Source: CSP1-5 sp964348275 (lineage in GTDB: Bacteria > Methylomirabilota > Methylomirabilia > Methylomirabilales > CSP1-5). Taken from it: a stretch of DNA of 59,347 nt. Shown in pieces: positions 18,045 through 26,596 of the stretch. The stretch spans positions 1-59,347 of the forward strand of contig CAYGBT010000019.1 in NCBI GenBank assembly GCA_964348275.1, read 5' to 3'. The notes beneath the pieces are model-generated. The model worked only from the letters and a program-made list of their open reading frames with translations. It did not search any database and had not been told where the DNA came from. Numbering within the stretch: position 1 is the first letter of the stretch; each line of letters opens with the position of its first letter. A program made the translations under genes and the position numbers.

Positions 18045-18332
18045 ATGATCGACGAGGAAGCCAAACGTGGGACCCTGAACCGACCGGAGCGGATCGAGGG
18101 ACAGGTGCAAGGGATTCAGCGGATGGTGGCGGAGCAGAAATATTGTGTCGACGCTCTCCTTCAGGTCTCGGCGGTCCAAGGAGCGCTGGAGCAAGTAAGC
18201 AAGCGCCTCCTCGGCCAGCCCGTCGAAAGCTGCGTGTCGGAAGCCTTCACTTCGGGCAATGATCGGGAGCAGGAGCGAAGGATCGAAGAGCTCTTGGGCG
18301 TCTTTTCGCACTTTGGCCGCCCCGGTCGGTGA
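18045..18332 (+). CDS. CsoR/FrmR/CstR-family repressor (metal- or persulfide-sensing)
   Basis: 95 residues from ATG 18045, just after AGGGAAGG; TTG 18018 would add nine residues. The all-helical DUF156 fold is recognisable from 'RIEGQVQGIQRMVAEQKYCVDALLQVSAVQGALEQV' spread over residues 16-51. The two conserved cysteines are present ('KYCVD' and 'VESCV'), but the His four residues before the second Cys, a Cu(I) ligand in CsoR, is Pro here. A Cys-only pair resembles CstR-type thiol/persulfide sensors rather than copper CsoR. It overlaps the next gene's possible GTG start, so both are likely co-transcribed. Confidence 0.85.
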   Translation: MIDEEAKRGTLNRPERIEGQVQGIQRMVAEQKYCVDALLQVSAVQGALEQVSKRLLGQPVESCVSEAFTSGNDREQERRIEELLGVFSHFGRPGR

Positions 18333-18340
18333 GGTCTCCG

Positions 18341-19474
18341 ATGGACTCGGACGTCATTGTTGTCGGCGGTGGTCCAGGCGGGGCGACGGCAGCCCGCGCC
18401 CTGGCGCAGAAGGGAGTGAAGGTCCTGCTGCTTGAAAAGGCTCATTTCCCGCGGCATAAGCCGTGTGGAGGGAGCCTTTCGCCCAAGGTGCTGTCTCTGG
18501 GGGTGGACTTCAGTGAAGTGGTGGAGGATGTGGTCATGGAATCGGTCTTCACCGCCCCTGGTGAGGCGCCCATTCGGTACAGGACTGAAGCCCCGCTGGC
18601 CTATATGGTTCAGCGAGAGCGGTTCGACCAGCTCCTCCTCACCCAGGCCGAGCAGGCCGGCGTTCGCGTCCTGTTCGGACATCGTGTCTTGCGGGCTCAA
18701 GAGGTCTCAGGTGGCGTGGAAGTGGTTTCGGACCAGGGAACCTTCCGGGCGTTCACCGTCATTGGCGCGGATGGGGCCCGGGGGGCTGTTGCGCGTTCTT
18801 TCCCGCATCCCCCCTCCCGGATTGCGCTCGCTATGGACGCCCGTATCTCGGTCCCCGAGAGAGCCCGCGAAGCATGGAAGGGGAGGGTTCTCATCGATTT
18901 TGGTGCTATCCCCTTCGGGTATGCGTGGGTCTTCCCGAAGGCCCACGATCTCTCAGCCGGGGTCTTAGGGGCAAAGGAAAAGGTCCGGGGTCTGCCCGGA
19001 CACCTCGAGCAGTTTCTGAGTCGGCAGGAATCCTTGAGCGGTCCGGTGAGTGTGACCGGATGGCCTATTCCCCTTCCTCCCTGGTCGATCGATCGCATGG
19101 GGAGTTCTCGAGTTCTGCTGGTGGGGGATGCGGCTGGGCTGGTGGATCCGTTCACCGGCGAGGGGATTTACTACGCCATGCGGAGTGGGGTCCTGGCCGC
19201 CACCGCCATTCTCAACGATGGGACACAGATGGCGGAGCGATACCGGAAACTGGTCCGGCAAACGTTTGAGTCAGACTTTCGAGGGGCTGCCATCCTGGCC
19301 GGGATCCTTCACCGGATTCCGCGATGGTCATTCCGGGCGCTGAGAGGACACCCGGGGGCGATTGAAGCCTTCGCCGCCGTCCTCCGGGGAGAGTTGACCT
19401 ACATGGCGCTGCTCCAGAAGGTGGTAACGGCGTGCTTTTCTCACGCCTGGAAGAGGCTCACGCTGGCTGCCTAA
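18341..19474 (+). CDS. Geranylgeranyl-reductase-family FAD-dependent oxidoreductase
   Basis: 377 residues. The FAD-binding Rossmann motif 'VIVVGGGPGGATAARALA' stands at the N-terminus, 'HFPRHKPCGGSLSPK' is the active-site loop typical of the digeranylgeranylglycerophospholipid/geranylgeranyl reductase family, and 'LLVGDAAGLVDPFTGEGIYYAMRSG' is the second FAD motif. The family reduces isoprenoid double bonds or hydroxylates aromatic rings; this bacterial branch is mostly uncharacterised. ATG 18341 chosen; GTG 18329 overlaps the regulator's stop. Confidence 0.85.
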   Translation: MDSDVIVVGGGPGGATAARALAQKGVKVLLLEKAHFPRHKPCGGSLSPKVLSLGVDFSEVVEDVVMESVFTAPGEAPIRYRTEAPLAYMVQRERFDQLLLTQAEQAGVRVLFGHRVLRAQEVSGGVEVVSDQGTFRAFTVIGADGARGAVARSFPHPPSRIALAMDARISVPERAREAWKGRVLIDFGAIPFGYAWVFPKAHDLSAGVLGAKEKVRGLPGHLEQFLSRQESLSGPVSVTGWPIPLPPWSIDRMGSSRVLLVGDAAGLVDPFTGEGIYYAMRSGVLAATAILNDGTQMAERYRKLVRQTFESDFRGAAILAGILHRIPRWSFRALRGHPGAIEAFAAVLRGELTYMALLQKVVTACFSHAWKRLTLAA

Positions 19475-19539
19475 TTGAGACCAAAGAGGGAATGTCCACG
19501 AGTGACCCTATAAGAGGCAGCGGAAAGGAGGCAACGGCC

Positions 19540-19656
19540 GTGCCAGCGGTGAACGAAGTTTATGTCTGCGAGCGATGCGGTCTCGAAGTGCAAGTGCTCA
19601 AGGCAGGTCACTGCATCCCCCAATGTTGTGGCCAGGAGATGCGGCCCAAGACCTGA
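19540..19656 (+). CDS. Desulforedoxin (stand-alone Fe(Cys)4 domain)
   Basis: 38 residues from GTG 19540, which has AAGGAGG about eight bases upstream. 'VYVCERCGLEVQVLKAGHC' then 'QCCGQEM' is the desulforedoxin fold: C-x2-C followed by a C-C pair binding one rubredoxin-like iron. Its length matches desulforedoxin (about 36 residues), not desulfoferrodoxin, since no superoxide-reductase domain follows. It probably serves as a small electron carrier, perhaps for the flavoprotein gene just upstream. A longer in-frame start (19492) has no better ribosome site. Confidence 0.8.
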   Translation: MPAVNEVYVCERCGLEVQVLKAGHCIPQCCGQEMRPKT

Positions 19657-19673
19657 AGGAGCTGGAGGAGGGG

Positions 19674-19700
19674 CCGTCCTCCCGGGGGCGGTCCTTTTTT
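19674..19700 (+). terminator. Rho-independent terminator after the desulforedoxin gene
   Basis: A GC-rich hairpin (CCGTCC against GGGGCGG with a short loop, allowing G-T pairs) is followed two bases later by a run of six T. It closes the regulator-flavoprotein-desulforedoxin unit. Confidence 0.7.
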
Positions 19701-19745
19701 GTTGGGGGCAGACCTGGGGGCGACAGATCCCGGCGATCGGACACA

Positions 19746-19774
19746 TTGACAAGCAGACCAATGCATGGGATAGA
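19746..19774 (+). promoter_or_regulatory. Probable sigma-70 promoter of the HtrA protease gene
   Basis: TTGACA, 17-base spacer, GATAGA, 54 bases ahead of the ATG at 19828. Confidence 0.6.
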
Positions 19775-19827
19775 TAGGTACTCGGCTCCCGTTCTGCATT
19801 CCAAAGAGTGAAGGAACTCCAAGAATC

Positions 19828-20982
19828 ATGGTGCGAAAACTCGGGACGGTCAGCTTGACCGCGGTGATCGCGGCTGTCCTGACTGTTGTCTCCTGCGAGC
19901 TGAGCCCTGCCTTGCGGCAGTCGTGCGAAGCTGCCCCGGTTGCTCCTGTCGTCTCGATATCGACCCCGGTTGAGGGACTCAGCGAGGCGGAGCAGGTTAT
20001 CATCCGGATCTATCGAGAGGTGAGCCCGGCAGTGGTCCACATCACCAGCACCGCTGTCCGCTACGATGTCTTCTTTAACCTGGTCCCTGAGCGAGGGACC
20101 GGCTCAGGCTTCATCATCGACGGGAAGGGACATATCGTTACGAACAATCACGTGGTCGAGGATGCCCAAAGCCTGGAAGTGACCCTTGCTGACGGGGAGA
20201 AGGTGTCTGCGAAGTTGATCGGTCGGGATCCTCACAATGACCTCGCCGTGATCAAGATCGATGTGCCGGGCGAAAAGCTGCACGTTGTTCGGCTCGGGGA
20301 CTCCGACCGGCTCCAAATCGGTCAGATGGCCGTCGCCATCGGCAACCCCTTCGGCCTCGATCGAACGGTAACCGCCGGTGTGGTGAGTTCGCTCGACAGG
20401 ACGCTCAGGACCGAGACAGGTCGAGAGATCCGAGGGATCATCCAGACGGATGCCGCCATTAACCCCGGCAATAGCGGTGGGCCCCTCCTCAATTCTCGCG
20501 GGGAGGTAATCGGCATCAATACTGCCATCTTTAGCCCGACCGGGGGATCCGTTGGGATCGGTTTCGCGATTCCTGTGAACAAGGCGAAGCGGATTGTTCC
20601 GGAATTGATCGCCAAGGGTCGGGTGAGCCATCCGTGGCTGGGTATTTCCGGGCTCTCGGTGACACCGGAGATGAGACGCGTCCTGGATCTGCCCATCGGA
20701 CACGGAGTGCTGGTTATTCGGGTGACACGGAGATCTCCGGCAGCCCAGGCAGGGATTCGGGGTGGACGACGTCGGATTCAGGTTGGCAACACGATCCTGC
20801 GAGTCGGTGGCGATTTGATCGTGGGAATTGATGGGCAAAAGGTCGAGGGTATGCGTGGTCTGATCGCGTACCTCGAGGATCACAAGAGAGTTGGCGAGTC
20901 CGTGGAGCTGGAGATTCTTCGGGATGGTGAACGGCTCAAGCTGAACGCCACATTAGGAGAGCTGTCTGAGGAGTTCTCGTGA
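19828..20982 (+). CDS. HtrA/DegP-like serine protease with one PDZ domain
   Basis: 384 residues. After an N-terminal export signal, which includes a possible lipobox 'VVSC' at residues 20-23, comes the S1C trypsin-like domain with catalytic His108 ('TNNHVV'), Asp138 ('PHNDLAV') and Ser216 ('GNSGGPL'). A single PDZ domain follows from about residue 275. One PDZ is the DegS/HhoA form; DegP has two. It should degrade or check damaged envelope proteins. It heads a run of overlapping genes for envelope proteins and peptidases. Confidence 0.92.
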   Translation: MVRKLGTVSLTAVIAAVLTVVSCELSPALRQSCEAAPVAPVVSISTPVEGLSEAEQVIIRIYREVSPAVVHITSTAVRYDVFFNLVPERGTGSGFIIDGKGHIVTNNHVVEDAQSLEVTLADGEKVSAKLIGRDPHNDLAVIKIDVPGEKLHVVRLGDSDRLQIGQMAVAIGNPFGLDRTVTAGVVSSLDRTLRTETGREIRGIIQTDAAINPGNSGGPLLNSRGEVIGINTAIFSPTGGSVGIGFAIPVNKAKRIVPELIAKGRVSHPWLGISGLSVTPEMRRVLDLPIGHGVLVIRVTRRSPAAQAGIRGGRRRIQVGNTILRVGGDLIVGIDGQKVEGMRGLIAYLEDHKRVGESVELEILRDGERLKLNATLGELSEEFS

Positions 20983-21431
20983 TTGATCGGCGGTGCCTCG
21001 CTGGGGTTCTTCTTTTCCTGCTGACGGTGGCGGCCGAGGCGGCGGAGGTAGGTCGCGTACAAATCGGGAATCGCGTAGTGGTCACAGTCGAGGTGGCCCG
21101 AACCGAGGCAGAAAAGATCCGGGGGCTCAGCGGTCGCGAAAACCTGGCGCCCGGTGCGGGCATGTTGTTTGTCTACGAGGCGCCAGCGCGGCCGGTCATC
21201 TGGATGCGGGGAATGCGTTTTCCCCTCGACATCCTCTGGATACGGAACGGACGGATCGTGGGTCTCGTGCACGGAGCAAAGCCGCCGGCGCCTGGCGAGG
21301 CACCCCCGGTGTATGCCCCGCGGGAGGAGGTCCAGTACGTGCTTGAGGTCCCTGCCGGTTTTGCGGAGCACCACGAGATTGTGCCGAACGATTCGGTGGA
21401 AATTCACCTGAAGAGGGGGAGATCCCAGTGA
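20979..21431 (+). CDS. DUF192-family exported protein
   Basis: 150 residues, starting at a GTG that overlaps the protease stop by four bases. A signal peptide covers about residues 1-22; the remainder is DUF192: 'RTEAEKIRGLSGRENLAPGAGMLF' (about residues 41-64), 'WMRGMRFPLDILWI' and 'YVLEVPAGF'. The family is common near secreted peptidases and has no firmly known function. It is translationally coupled on both sides. Confidence 0.88.
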   Translation: MIDRRCLAGVLLFLLTVAAEAAEVGRVQIGNRVVVTVEVARTEAEKIRGLSGRENLAPGAGMLFVYEAPARPVIWMRGMRFPLDILWIRNGRIVGLVHGAKPPAPGEAPPVYAPREEVQYVLEVPAGFAEHHEIVPNDSVEIHLKRGRSQ

Positions 21432-22765
21432 GGCGTGCAGGTTGGATGGCCCTAACGATGCTTCTCTTTGGCCTCGTGGCGGGCGAGGTGACGGCGAAGG
21501 AGCTGGAGGTCTTCAAGACCACACTGGACAATGGGCTCAAGGTGCTCTTGCTGGAGGAGCACAAGGCGCCCGTGGTCACCTTCCATATCTGGTACCGCGT
21601 GGGATCCCGAAACGAACAACTGGGCCGCACCGGTCTCGCCCATCTCACGGAGCATATGATGTTCAAGGGGACGGCAAAGATCGACGGCCAAGAGTTCAGC
21701 CAGATCATCAGGCGGAACGGAGGGCGGGACAATGCCTTCACGAGCCAGGACTATACTGGCTACTTTGTGACGTTAGCGGCGGATCGGATTCACCTCCCCC
21801 TGGAGTTGGAGCCAGATCGGATGGTCAACCTCCTCTTGGACCCTGACGAGGTTGCGCGAGAGCGCAGTGTGGTCATGGAGGAGCGCCGGCTGCGCACGGA
21901 GGACGACCCGAATAGCTCCTTGTGGGAGGAGGTCCAGGCGGCCGCCTTTAAGGCCCATCCGTATGGCAATCCGGTCATTGGGTGGATGGAGGACATTCGA
22001 AAGCTCAACCATGAGGATCTACGGACGTTTTATGAGACATACTATGCGCCGAACAACGCCGTCGTGGTTGTGGTCGGGCATTTTGACCGCGCAGAACTCC
22101 TCCCCAAGATTCGAGAGGCCTTCGGCGGGATCCCTCGTGGCCCCGAACCCCTGCGAGTCCGCAGTGTCGAGCCGCCCCAAAACGGGGAGCGGCGGGTGGT
22201 CCTCACGCGGCAGGATGCTCAGCTCGCCTCCGTCGTCGCTGTTTATCACGTCCCCAACCTGACGGATCCGGATAGCTACGCCCTCGATGTCCTGGAAGTC
22301 ATCCTGGCGGGCGGCAGGAGTGCCCGGCTCCACCGGCAGCTCGTCTATGAGAAACAGCTCGCCTTGAGCGCGGGTGCGCTCTATTCCCGCGTTGCCGCGG
22401 ATCCGGAACTCATGAGCCTCTTCGCCACGCCGGCTCCCGGCAAGACGACGGAGGAGGTTGAGCAGGCCTTGTATCACGAGATCGAACGTCTGAAGACCGA
22501 GCTCGTTTCGCCCCGGGAACATCAGAAGGCCAAGAATCAAATTGAGGCTTCGTTCATCTTCAGTCAGGACTCGATCTTCAGTCTGGCCCGCCAGCTCGCC
22601 GCCTATGAAAGTGTGGCGGGATGGCAATACTGGACGGCTTACGTACCCGGGATTCGCGCTGTGACGCGCGAGGACATTCAGCGGGTGGCCAGGAAGTACT
22701 TTACGGTCGAGAATCGGACGGTGGGAGTCCTGATTCCGGGGGAGGCGAGCGGCAGTCAGCGGTGA
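21428..22765 (+). CDS. M16 (pitrilysin/insulinase) zinc peptidase, catalytic subunit
   Basis: 445 residues with signal peptide. The inverted zinc motif HxxEH is present at residues 72-76 ('HLTEH') and the downstream glutamate lies in 'VVMEERRLR'. Two M16 halves follow, so the length suits the short processing-peptidase form that acts with a second, inactive subunit. That partner is the next gene. Likely periplasmic peptide degradation. Overlaps the DUF192 stop by four bases. Confidence 0.92.
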   Translation: MRRAGWMALTMLLFGLVAGEVTAKELEVFKTTLDNGLKVLLLEEHKAPVVTFHIWYRVGSRNEQLGRTGLAHLTEHMMFKGTAKIDGQEFSQIIRRNGGRDNAFTSQDYTGYFVTLAADRIHLPLELEPDRMVNLLLDPDEVARERSVVMEERRLRTEDDPNSSLWEEVQAAAFKAHPYGNPVIGWMEDIRKLNHEDLRTFYETYYAPNNAVVVVVGHFDRAELLPKIREAFGGIPRGPEPLRVRSVEPPQNGERRVVLTRQDAQLASVVAVYHVPNLTDPDSYALDVLEVILAGGRSARLHRQLVYEKQLALSAGALYSRVAADPELMSLFATPAPGKTTEEVEQALYHEIERLKTELVSPREHQKAKNQIEASFIFSQDSIFSLARQLAAYESVAGWQYWTAYVPGIRAVTREDIQRVARKYFTVENRTVGVLIPGEASGSQR

Positions 22766-22803
22766 ATAGTCGAGCGTCAAGAGTCGAGTGCGAAGAGTCA
22801 AGG
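22764..22803. repeat. AGTCGAG-type short tandem repeats between the M16 genes
   Basis: The gap is filled by AGTCGAGCG, AGAGTCGAG and AGAGTCAAG units. The same unit type is seen at 4023-4055. The ribosome site and start of the second M16 gene are immediately downstream. Confidence 0.6.
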
Positions 22804-22811
22804 ATTGTAAT

Positions 22812-24146
22812 GTGAGAAGAGACGTGAATAGGACTGGACTTGTTGTCCTCTTTTTTGGCCTGCTGCTGCCGAAGCTGGCGCAGGCGGCGCCTCTTGGGCG
22901 CCGCGTGGCAATGGACAACGGTCTGACGCTCCTTGTGGCCGAGCGACCAGGCCTGCCCATGGTCACGGTCGAGATCCTGGTAAAGGCCGGATCCGCGCAA
23001 GAATCCAAAGAAAAGGCAGGACTCGCCAACCTTACGGCGATTCTCCTTCCCCTGGGAACCGTCGGCAGAACGGCCCTCGAGATCAGTGAGGCTATCGAGT
23101 TCGTCGGGGGTGGTCTCAACGCGAGTGCCTCCAGGGACCACTCGGCTCTCTCCCTGACTGTGTTGAAAAAAGACCTTGATATGGGCTTAGAACTTCTCAC
23201 GGATGTGCTGCTGCATCCGGCCTTTCGGGAGGCGGAGATTGCACGGAAGGTTCGCGAACTGAAGGGCCGCATCCGCCGAAAGCAGGAGGACCCCGGGACG
23301 GTAGCCCGCGAGGCCTTTGCTGCGGCCCTTTTTGGTGACCATCCGTACGGCCGCCCCATAGAAGGGACCGCCGACACTCTGGACCGGATTGCCCGGCAGG
23401 AACTCGTCGATTATCATCGGCGCTACTATGTCCCCAATAACAGCATCCTGGCCGTGGCGGGGGATGTGACCCTGGAGGAATTCCAAGGCACCTTAGACAA
23501 ATATCTCAAGGGCTGGAAGCGAAAGACCGTTCCACATGTTGATGCCGGGACGGAAGTACCCCCCGCCCGCCGGCAGGTGCTGAAGATCGATCGGGGGGTG
23601 ACCCAGGCCAACATCATCTGGGGACATCTGGGGATTGCGCGAAATAATCCGGATTATTACGCTCTCTCGGTGATGAATTTTATCCTCGGCGGCGGGGGCT
23701 TGACCTCTCGTCTGATGCGGGCCATCCGCGAGGAGAGGGGCTGGGCCTACGATGTGCACAGCTTCTTCAGCGCCCGACGCCTTCCCGGGCCTTTTCTGGT
23801 GGGGCTTCAGACGAAGAATGAAACGGCGAAGCCTGCCATTGATGAAGTACTGCACCAGATCCGGCGGATTCGAGAGGATGGGGTCACGCCGGAGGAGCTT
23901 GAGGAGGCTCAGGGCTTTTTGACCGGGAGTTTCCCTCTCCGGATCGATACCAATCGAGATGTGGTGAGCTTACTGACAGCCATCGAGTTTTATGGTCTCG
24001 GGATAGACTATCCTGAGCGGTACCCCCAGATGATCTGGGCGGTGACCCGTGAGGATGTCCTCCGAGTTGCCCAGAAGTACCTCCATCCAGATCAGGGCAT
24101 CCTCGTGGTCATCGCCGATCTGAACAAGGCCAAGCTGTCGTTGTAG
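22812..24146 (+). CDS. M16-family peptidase-like protein, non-catalytic partner
   Basis: 444 residues from GTG 22812; GTG 22788 and 22824 are alternatives. A signal peptide ends near 'LAQAAP'. The M16 fold is clear, but the zinc site is lost: the position of HxxEH reads 'LANLTAILLPLG'. The C-terminal substrate-binding pair is kept ('REERGWAYDVHSFF'). This is the usual arrangement of the alpha-like subunit that pairs with an active M16 subunit, here the gene just upstream. Confidence 0.9.
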   Translation: MRRDVNRTGLVVLFFGLLLPKLAQAAPLGRRVAMDNGLTLLVAERPGLPMVTVEILVKAGSAQESKEKAGLANLTAILLPLGTVGRTALEISEAIEFVGGGLNASASRDHSALSLTVLKKDLDMGLELLTDVLLHPAFREAEIARKVRELKGRIRRKQEDPGTVAREAFAAALFGDHPYGRPIEGTADTLDRIARQELVDYHRRYYVPNNSILAVAGDVTLEEFQGTLDKYLKGWKRKTVPHVDAGTEVPPARRQVLKIDRGVTQANIIWGHLGIARNNPDYYALSVMNFILGGGGLTSRLMRAIREERGWAYDVHSFFSARRLPGPFLVGLQTKNETAKPAIDEVLHQIRRIREDGVTPEELEEAQGFLTGSFPLRIDTNRDVVSLLTAIEFYGLGIDYPERYPQMIWAVTREDVLRVAQKYLHPDQGILVVIADLNKAKLSL

Positions 24147-24258
24147 GCTGAGGTGGCTCGGGCATCACCTCACTGACATAGAGTCCGATGGGCGAGGCAC
24201 GAGCAAGGCGTGCAAGGCCACGGCCGAGAGGGATACGCACAAGGGAGGAAGGATAAAT

Positions 24259-24274
24259 TGGCCCGAAGGTTGCA
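24259..24274 (+). promoter_or_regulatory. Sigma-54-like promoter before the PilZ gene
   Basis: TGGCCC-GAAGG-TTGCA has the obligatory GG and GC ten bases apart. Predicted transcription start is about 24285, only five bases before ATG 24290, and no ribosome site is visible, so either the mRNA is almost leaderless or the true translation start is further downstream. Confidence 0.6.
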
Positions 24275-24289
24275 ATTCGAGTCTGTATC

Positions 24290-24931
24290 ATGATTGAGAA
24301 CCGCCGACATCCCCGATTTCGACTCCGCATGCCGGTCCTGTGTGAGAGCCCGGTCGTTCCGCGCTATCACACGCTCGGCATCAGCCGGAATGTGAGCTGG
24401 GGTGGAGTACAGCTCGAAGCCTCACAGGTGTTGACCCCGGGCACTTTGACGAATCTCCGTCTGCTGACGGGAGACCAGATCGCCCATGCTGAGGCGTTGG
24501 TCGTTTGGATGGTGAAGCAGTCCCCCAGCTTGATGGGCCTTCGGTTCACCAGGTTGACTGGCGTGGACCGCCTCGCCTGGGAGCAGCTCATGGCCTTCCA
24601 GGCGGGTCCCACCCCGCGCACTGCCCTCCGCGTCCCAATCGTTCTAGAAATTACTTGTCTGGTCCCCCCGGACACCCAGTTGCAAGGCTGGGCTGAGAAT
24701 CTGAGCGATGGCGGGATGATGGTCGTCCTTCCTCAGGCGGTTGCCCCCCGGACGCGGTTGAGTGTGGCAGTCCCCCCGGGGCTCAACCTTCCCCCGGTGG
24801 ATGCAGATGTGGTCTGGACCCGGACCAGTGTTGCCAAGAACGGCGTGGTCCACGGCCTGCAGTTCCTTCCGGACGACACGCGCAAAGAGCTCTTCCTGAT
24901 TGGGACCCTCCTCCGGCAATTGCTTCGCTAG
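24290..24931 (+). CDS. Tandem PilZ-domain protein (c-di-GMP effector)
   Basis: 213 residues. Domain 1 opens with 'ENRRHPRFRLRMPV' (RxxxR motif) and has 'SRNVSWGGVQL' (D/NxSxxG). Domain 2 from about residue 108 has 'RTALRVPIVLE' and 'AENLSDGGMMV'. PilZ domains bind c-di-GMP; two copies suggest an adaptor controlling motility or matrix production. The second copy's arginine motif is weaker, so it may not bind nucleotide. Likely belongs with the sigma-54 surface regulon. Confidence 0.85.
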   Translation: MIENRRHPRFRLRMPVLCESPVVPRYHTLGISRNVSWGGVQLEASQVLTPGTLTNLRLLTGDQIAHAEALVVWMVKQSPSLMGLRFTRLTGVDRLAWEQLMAFQAGPTPRTALRVPIVLEITCLVPPDTQLQGWAENLSDGGMMVVLPQAVAPRTRLSVAVPPGLNLPPVDADVVWTRTSVAKNGVVHGLQFLPDDTRKELFLIGTLLRQLLR

Positions 24932-25016
24932 CACGAGCCAGGACTCAGATCCCATCTGAAGACGCATTCAGGGCCCTTGACGCACCTGCCGTCCAACTGG
25001 GGCAGAGGTCTCCCCC

Positions 25017-25032
25017 CGGCACGATTCTTGCT
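25017..25032 (+). promoter_or_regulatory. Sigma-54-like promoter for the glycosyltransferase gene
   Basis: CGGCAC-GATTC-TTGCT differs from the consensus only at the first base; GG and GC spacing is correct. Predicted transcription start near 25043. The 350-base stretch 24932-25281 holds nothing else I can name. Confidence 0.65.
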
Positions 25033-25281
25033 GTCCTAATCAATAGTTAAGGGGAACTGTCCAATTCCTCCACCATCGCTCCGTGCAGTGTGCGTTTCCC
25101 TCGTCGAGGCTCTTGCCGGCGGGCACGGGCGTGGCAGGGCGGCCTGGTTACTTCTTCCCTAGGGCCTGTTGATCATGGAGAGCTGGGGTCGGGAGGCCGT
25201 GTGAAAACGAAAATCCTCTCCTTCGTGGACGACCTCAACTGGGGGGGGGCGAAGACTCGGAGAGGGGAAAAAGGGGATCTG

Positions 25282-26502
25282 ATGAACCTCTTGGTCGTCG
25301 CGGATGTCGACCTTCAGGGCGAGGTCAGCGGGGCGGAGCGGGTCCTGGCGGCCCACTGCCTGGGCCTGAAGAACCAAGGCCACCAGGTCCACCTCATTGC
25401 CGGAATCCCTGGCGGCGGAGGTCAGGCGACCGAGGAGGTCCAGGGAGTTCAGGTCTACCGATACCAGCGAACCCTCTGTTCTTTGTTAAGCTCTCACCGC
25501 CTGTTTTGGGAGCTCTCTCGCAGGATTCCTTTCGATGTCCTGATCTTCCACCAGCCCTTTTCGGCCTTCGGCATCACCCTGGCGCGAAAGAGCCGATCCA
25601 TCCCGAAGGCGTATGTCTTCCATTCCCCGTGGGCCGAGGAGTACGCGGCCCGTGGTGCTGATTCGAAGGCGCAAAGCTCACAATTGAAATCCATCACAGG
25701 GGGAAGGTTTCTTCGCCGGATGGTGGAATATCACGTCTTAAAGAGCTGCCAGCGGGTCTTCGTCCTCAGCCGCTTCATGGCGGATCAGTTTGCAAAGACC
25801 TACCCCGAATTTGCAGATCGCGTGGTCTGCCTCCCTGGCGGGGTGGACCTCGATCGGTTCAGGCCCGCCGAGGACCGACATGCTGTCAAGGCGGCCCTTG
25901 GGTTCCCTTCCACTGGGCCTTTGCTCCTCACGGTGCGGAACCTCGAGCCCCGGATGGGGCTCGATCACCTCCTGCACGCGATGAAGGAGGTGGCGAAGGG
26001 CAGAAGAGAGATGAACCTGCTCATCGGGGGGAATGGGCCTATGAAACAAGAACTCGAGGGGTTGGGCGAGCGCCTCGGGCTCAAGACCCTGGTCCGCTTC
26101 GAAGGCTTCATCCCGGAGGAACGGCTGCCGACCTATTATCAGGCGGCCGATTTCTTCGTCCTCCCGACCAAGGCCCTGGAGGGCTTCGGCCTGGTGGTAG
26201 TCGAGGCGCTCGCCTGCGGAACGCCGGTCCTGGGGACCCCGGTAGGAGCCATCCCGGAGCTCTTGCGCGATCTTCAGGCGGATCTTCTCTTCGAGCGGAT
26301 CGGGCCTGAAGCCATCGCCCGTGGAATCCTGAATCACCTGGACAGGGCCCAGGCCGATCCGCAAGGATACGAGGCCCTCAGGCGGCGCTGCCGGGATTAT
26401 GCGACAGCGCAGTTCGGCTGGGATCAGGTTGCCAAGCAATTAGAGCAGGAGCTGATCGTCGTGACAGGAAGTCTTGAGGGGAGCGCTTCAAGGAAAAAAT
26501 GA
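25282..26502 (+). CDS. Glycosyltransferase, GT4 family
   Basis: 406 residues from ATG 25282, five bases after AAGGGG; an open frame reaches back to 25090 but the extra residues look non-coding. The GT-B fold is shown by the N-terminal 'LLVVADVDLQGEVSGAERVLAAH', the inter-domain 'LPGGVDLDRFRPA', and the donor-site 'LPTKALEGFGLVVVEALACGTPVLG' (ExxxxxxxE motif; long block near residue 300). It should transfer a sugar from a nucleotide donor to a lipid-linked glycan. It lies upstream of an ABC-2 transporter. Confidence 0.88.
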   Translation: MNLLVVADVDLQGEVSGAERVLAAHCLGLKNQGHQVHLIAGIPGGGGQATEEVQGVQVYRYQRTLCSLLSSHRLFWELSRRIPFDVLIFHQPFSAFGITLARKSRSIPKAYVFHSPWAEEYAARGADSKAQSSQLKSITGGRFLRRMVEYHVLKSCQRVFVLSRFMADQFAKTYPEFADRVVCLPGGVDLDRFRPAEDRHAVKAALGFPSTGPLLLTVRNLEPRMGLDHLLHAMKEVAKGRREMNLLIGGNGPMKQELEGLGERLGLKTLVRFEGFIPEERLPTYYQAADFFVLPTKALEGFGLVVVEALACGTPVLGTPVGAIPELLRDLQADLLFERIGPEAIARGILNHLDRAQADPQGYEALRRRCRDYATAQFGWDQVAKQLEQELIVVTGSLEGSASRKK

Positions 26503-26596
26503 CAAGGGGTCGAGGCATACGCCTTTCTGCGGCTCGCAGTGCTCCTCGAACCAACCACCATGATGCTCTGCTTCATGGTGCGGCGGGGGCAACGGG

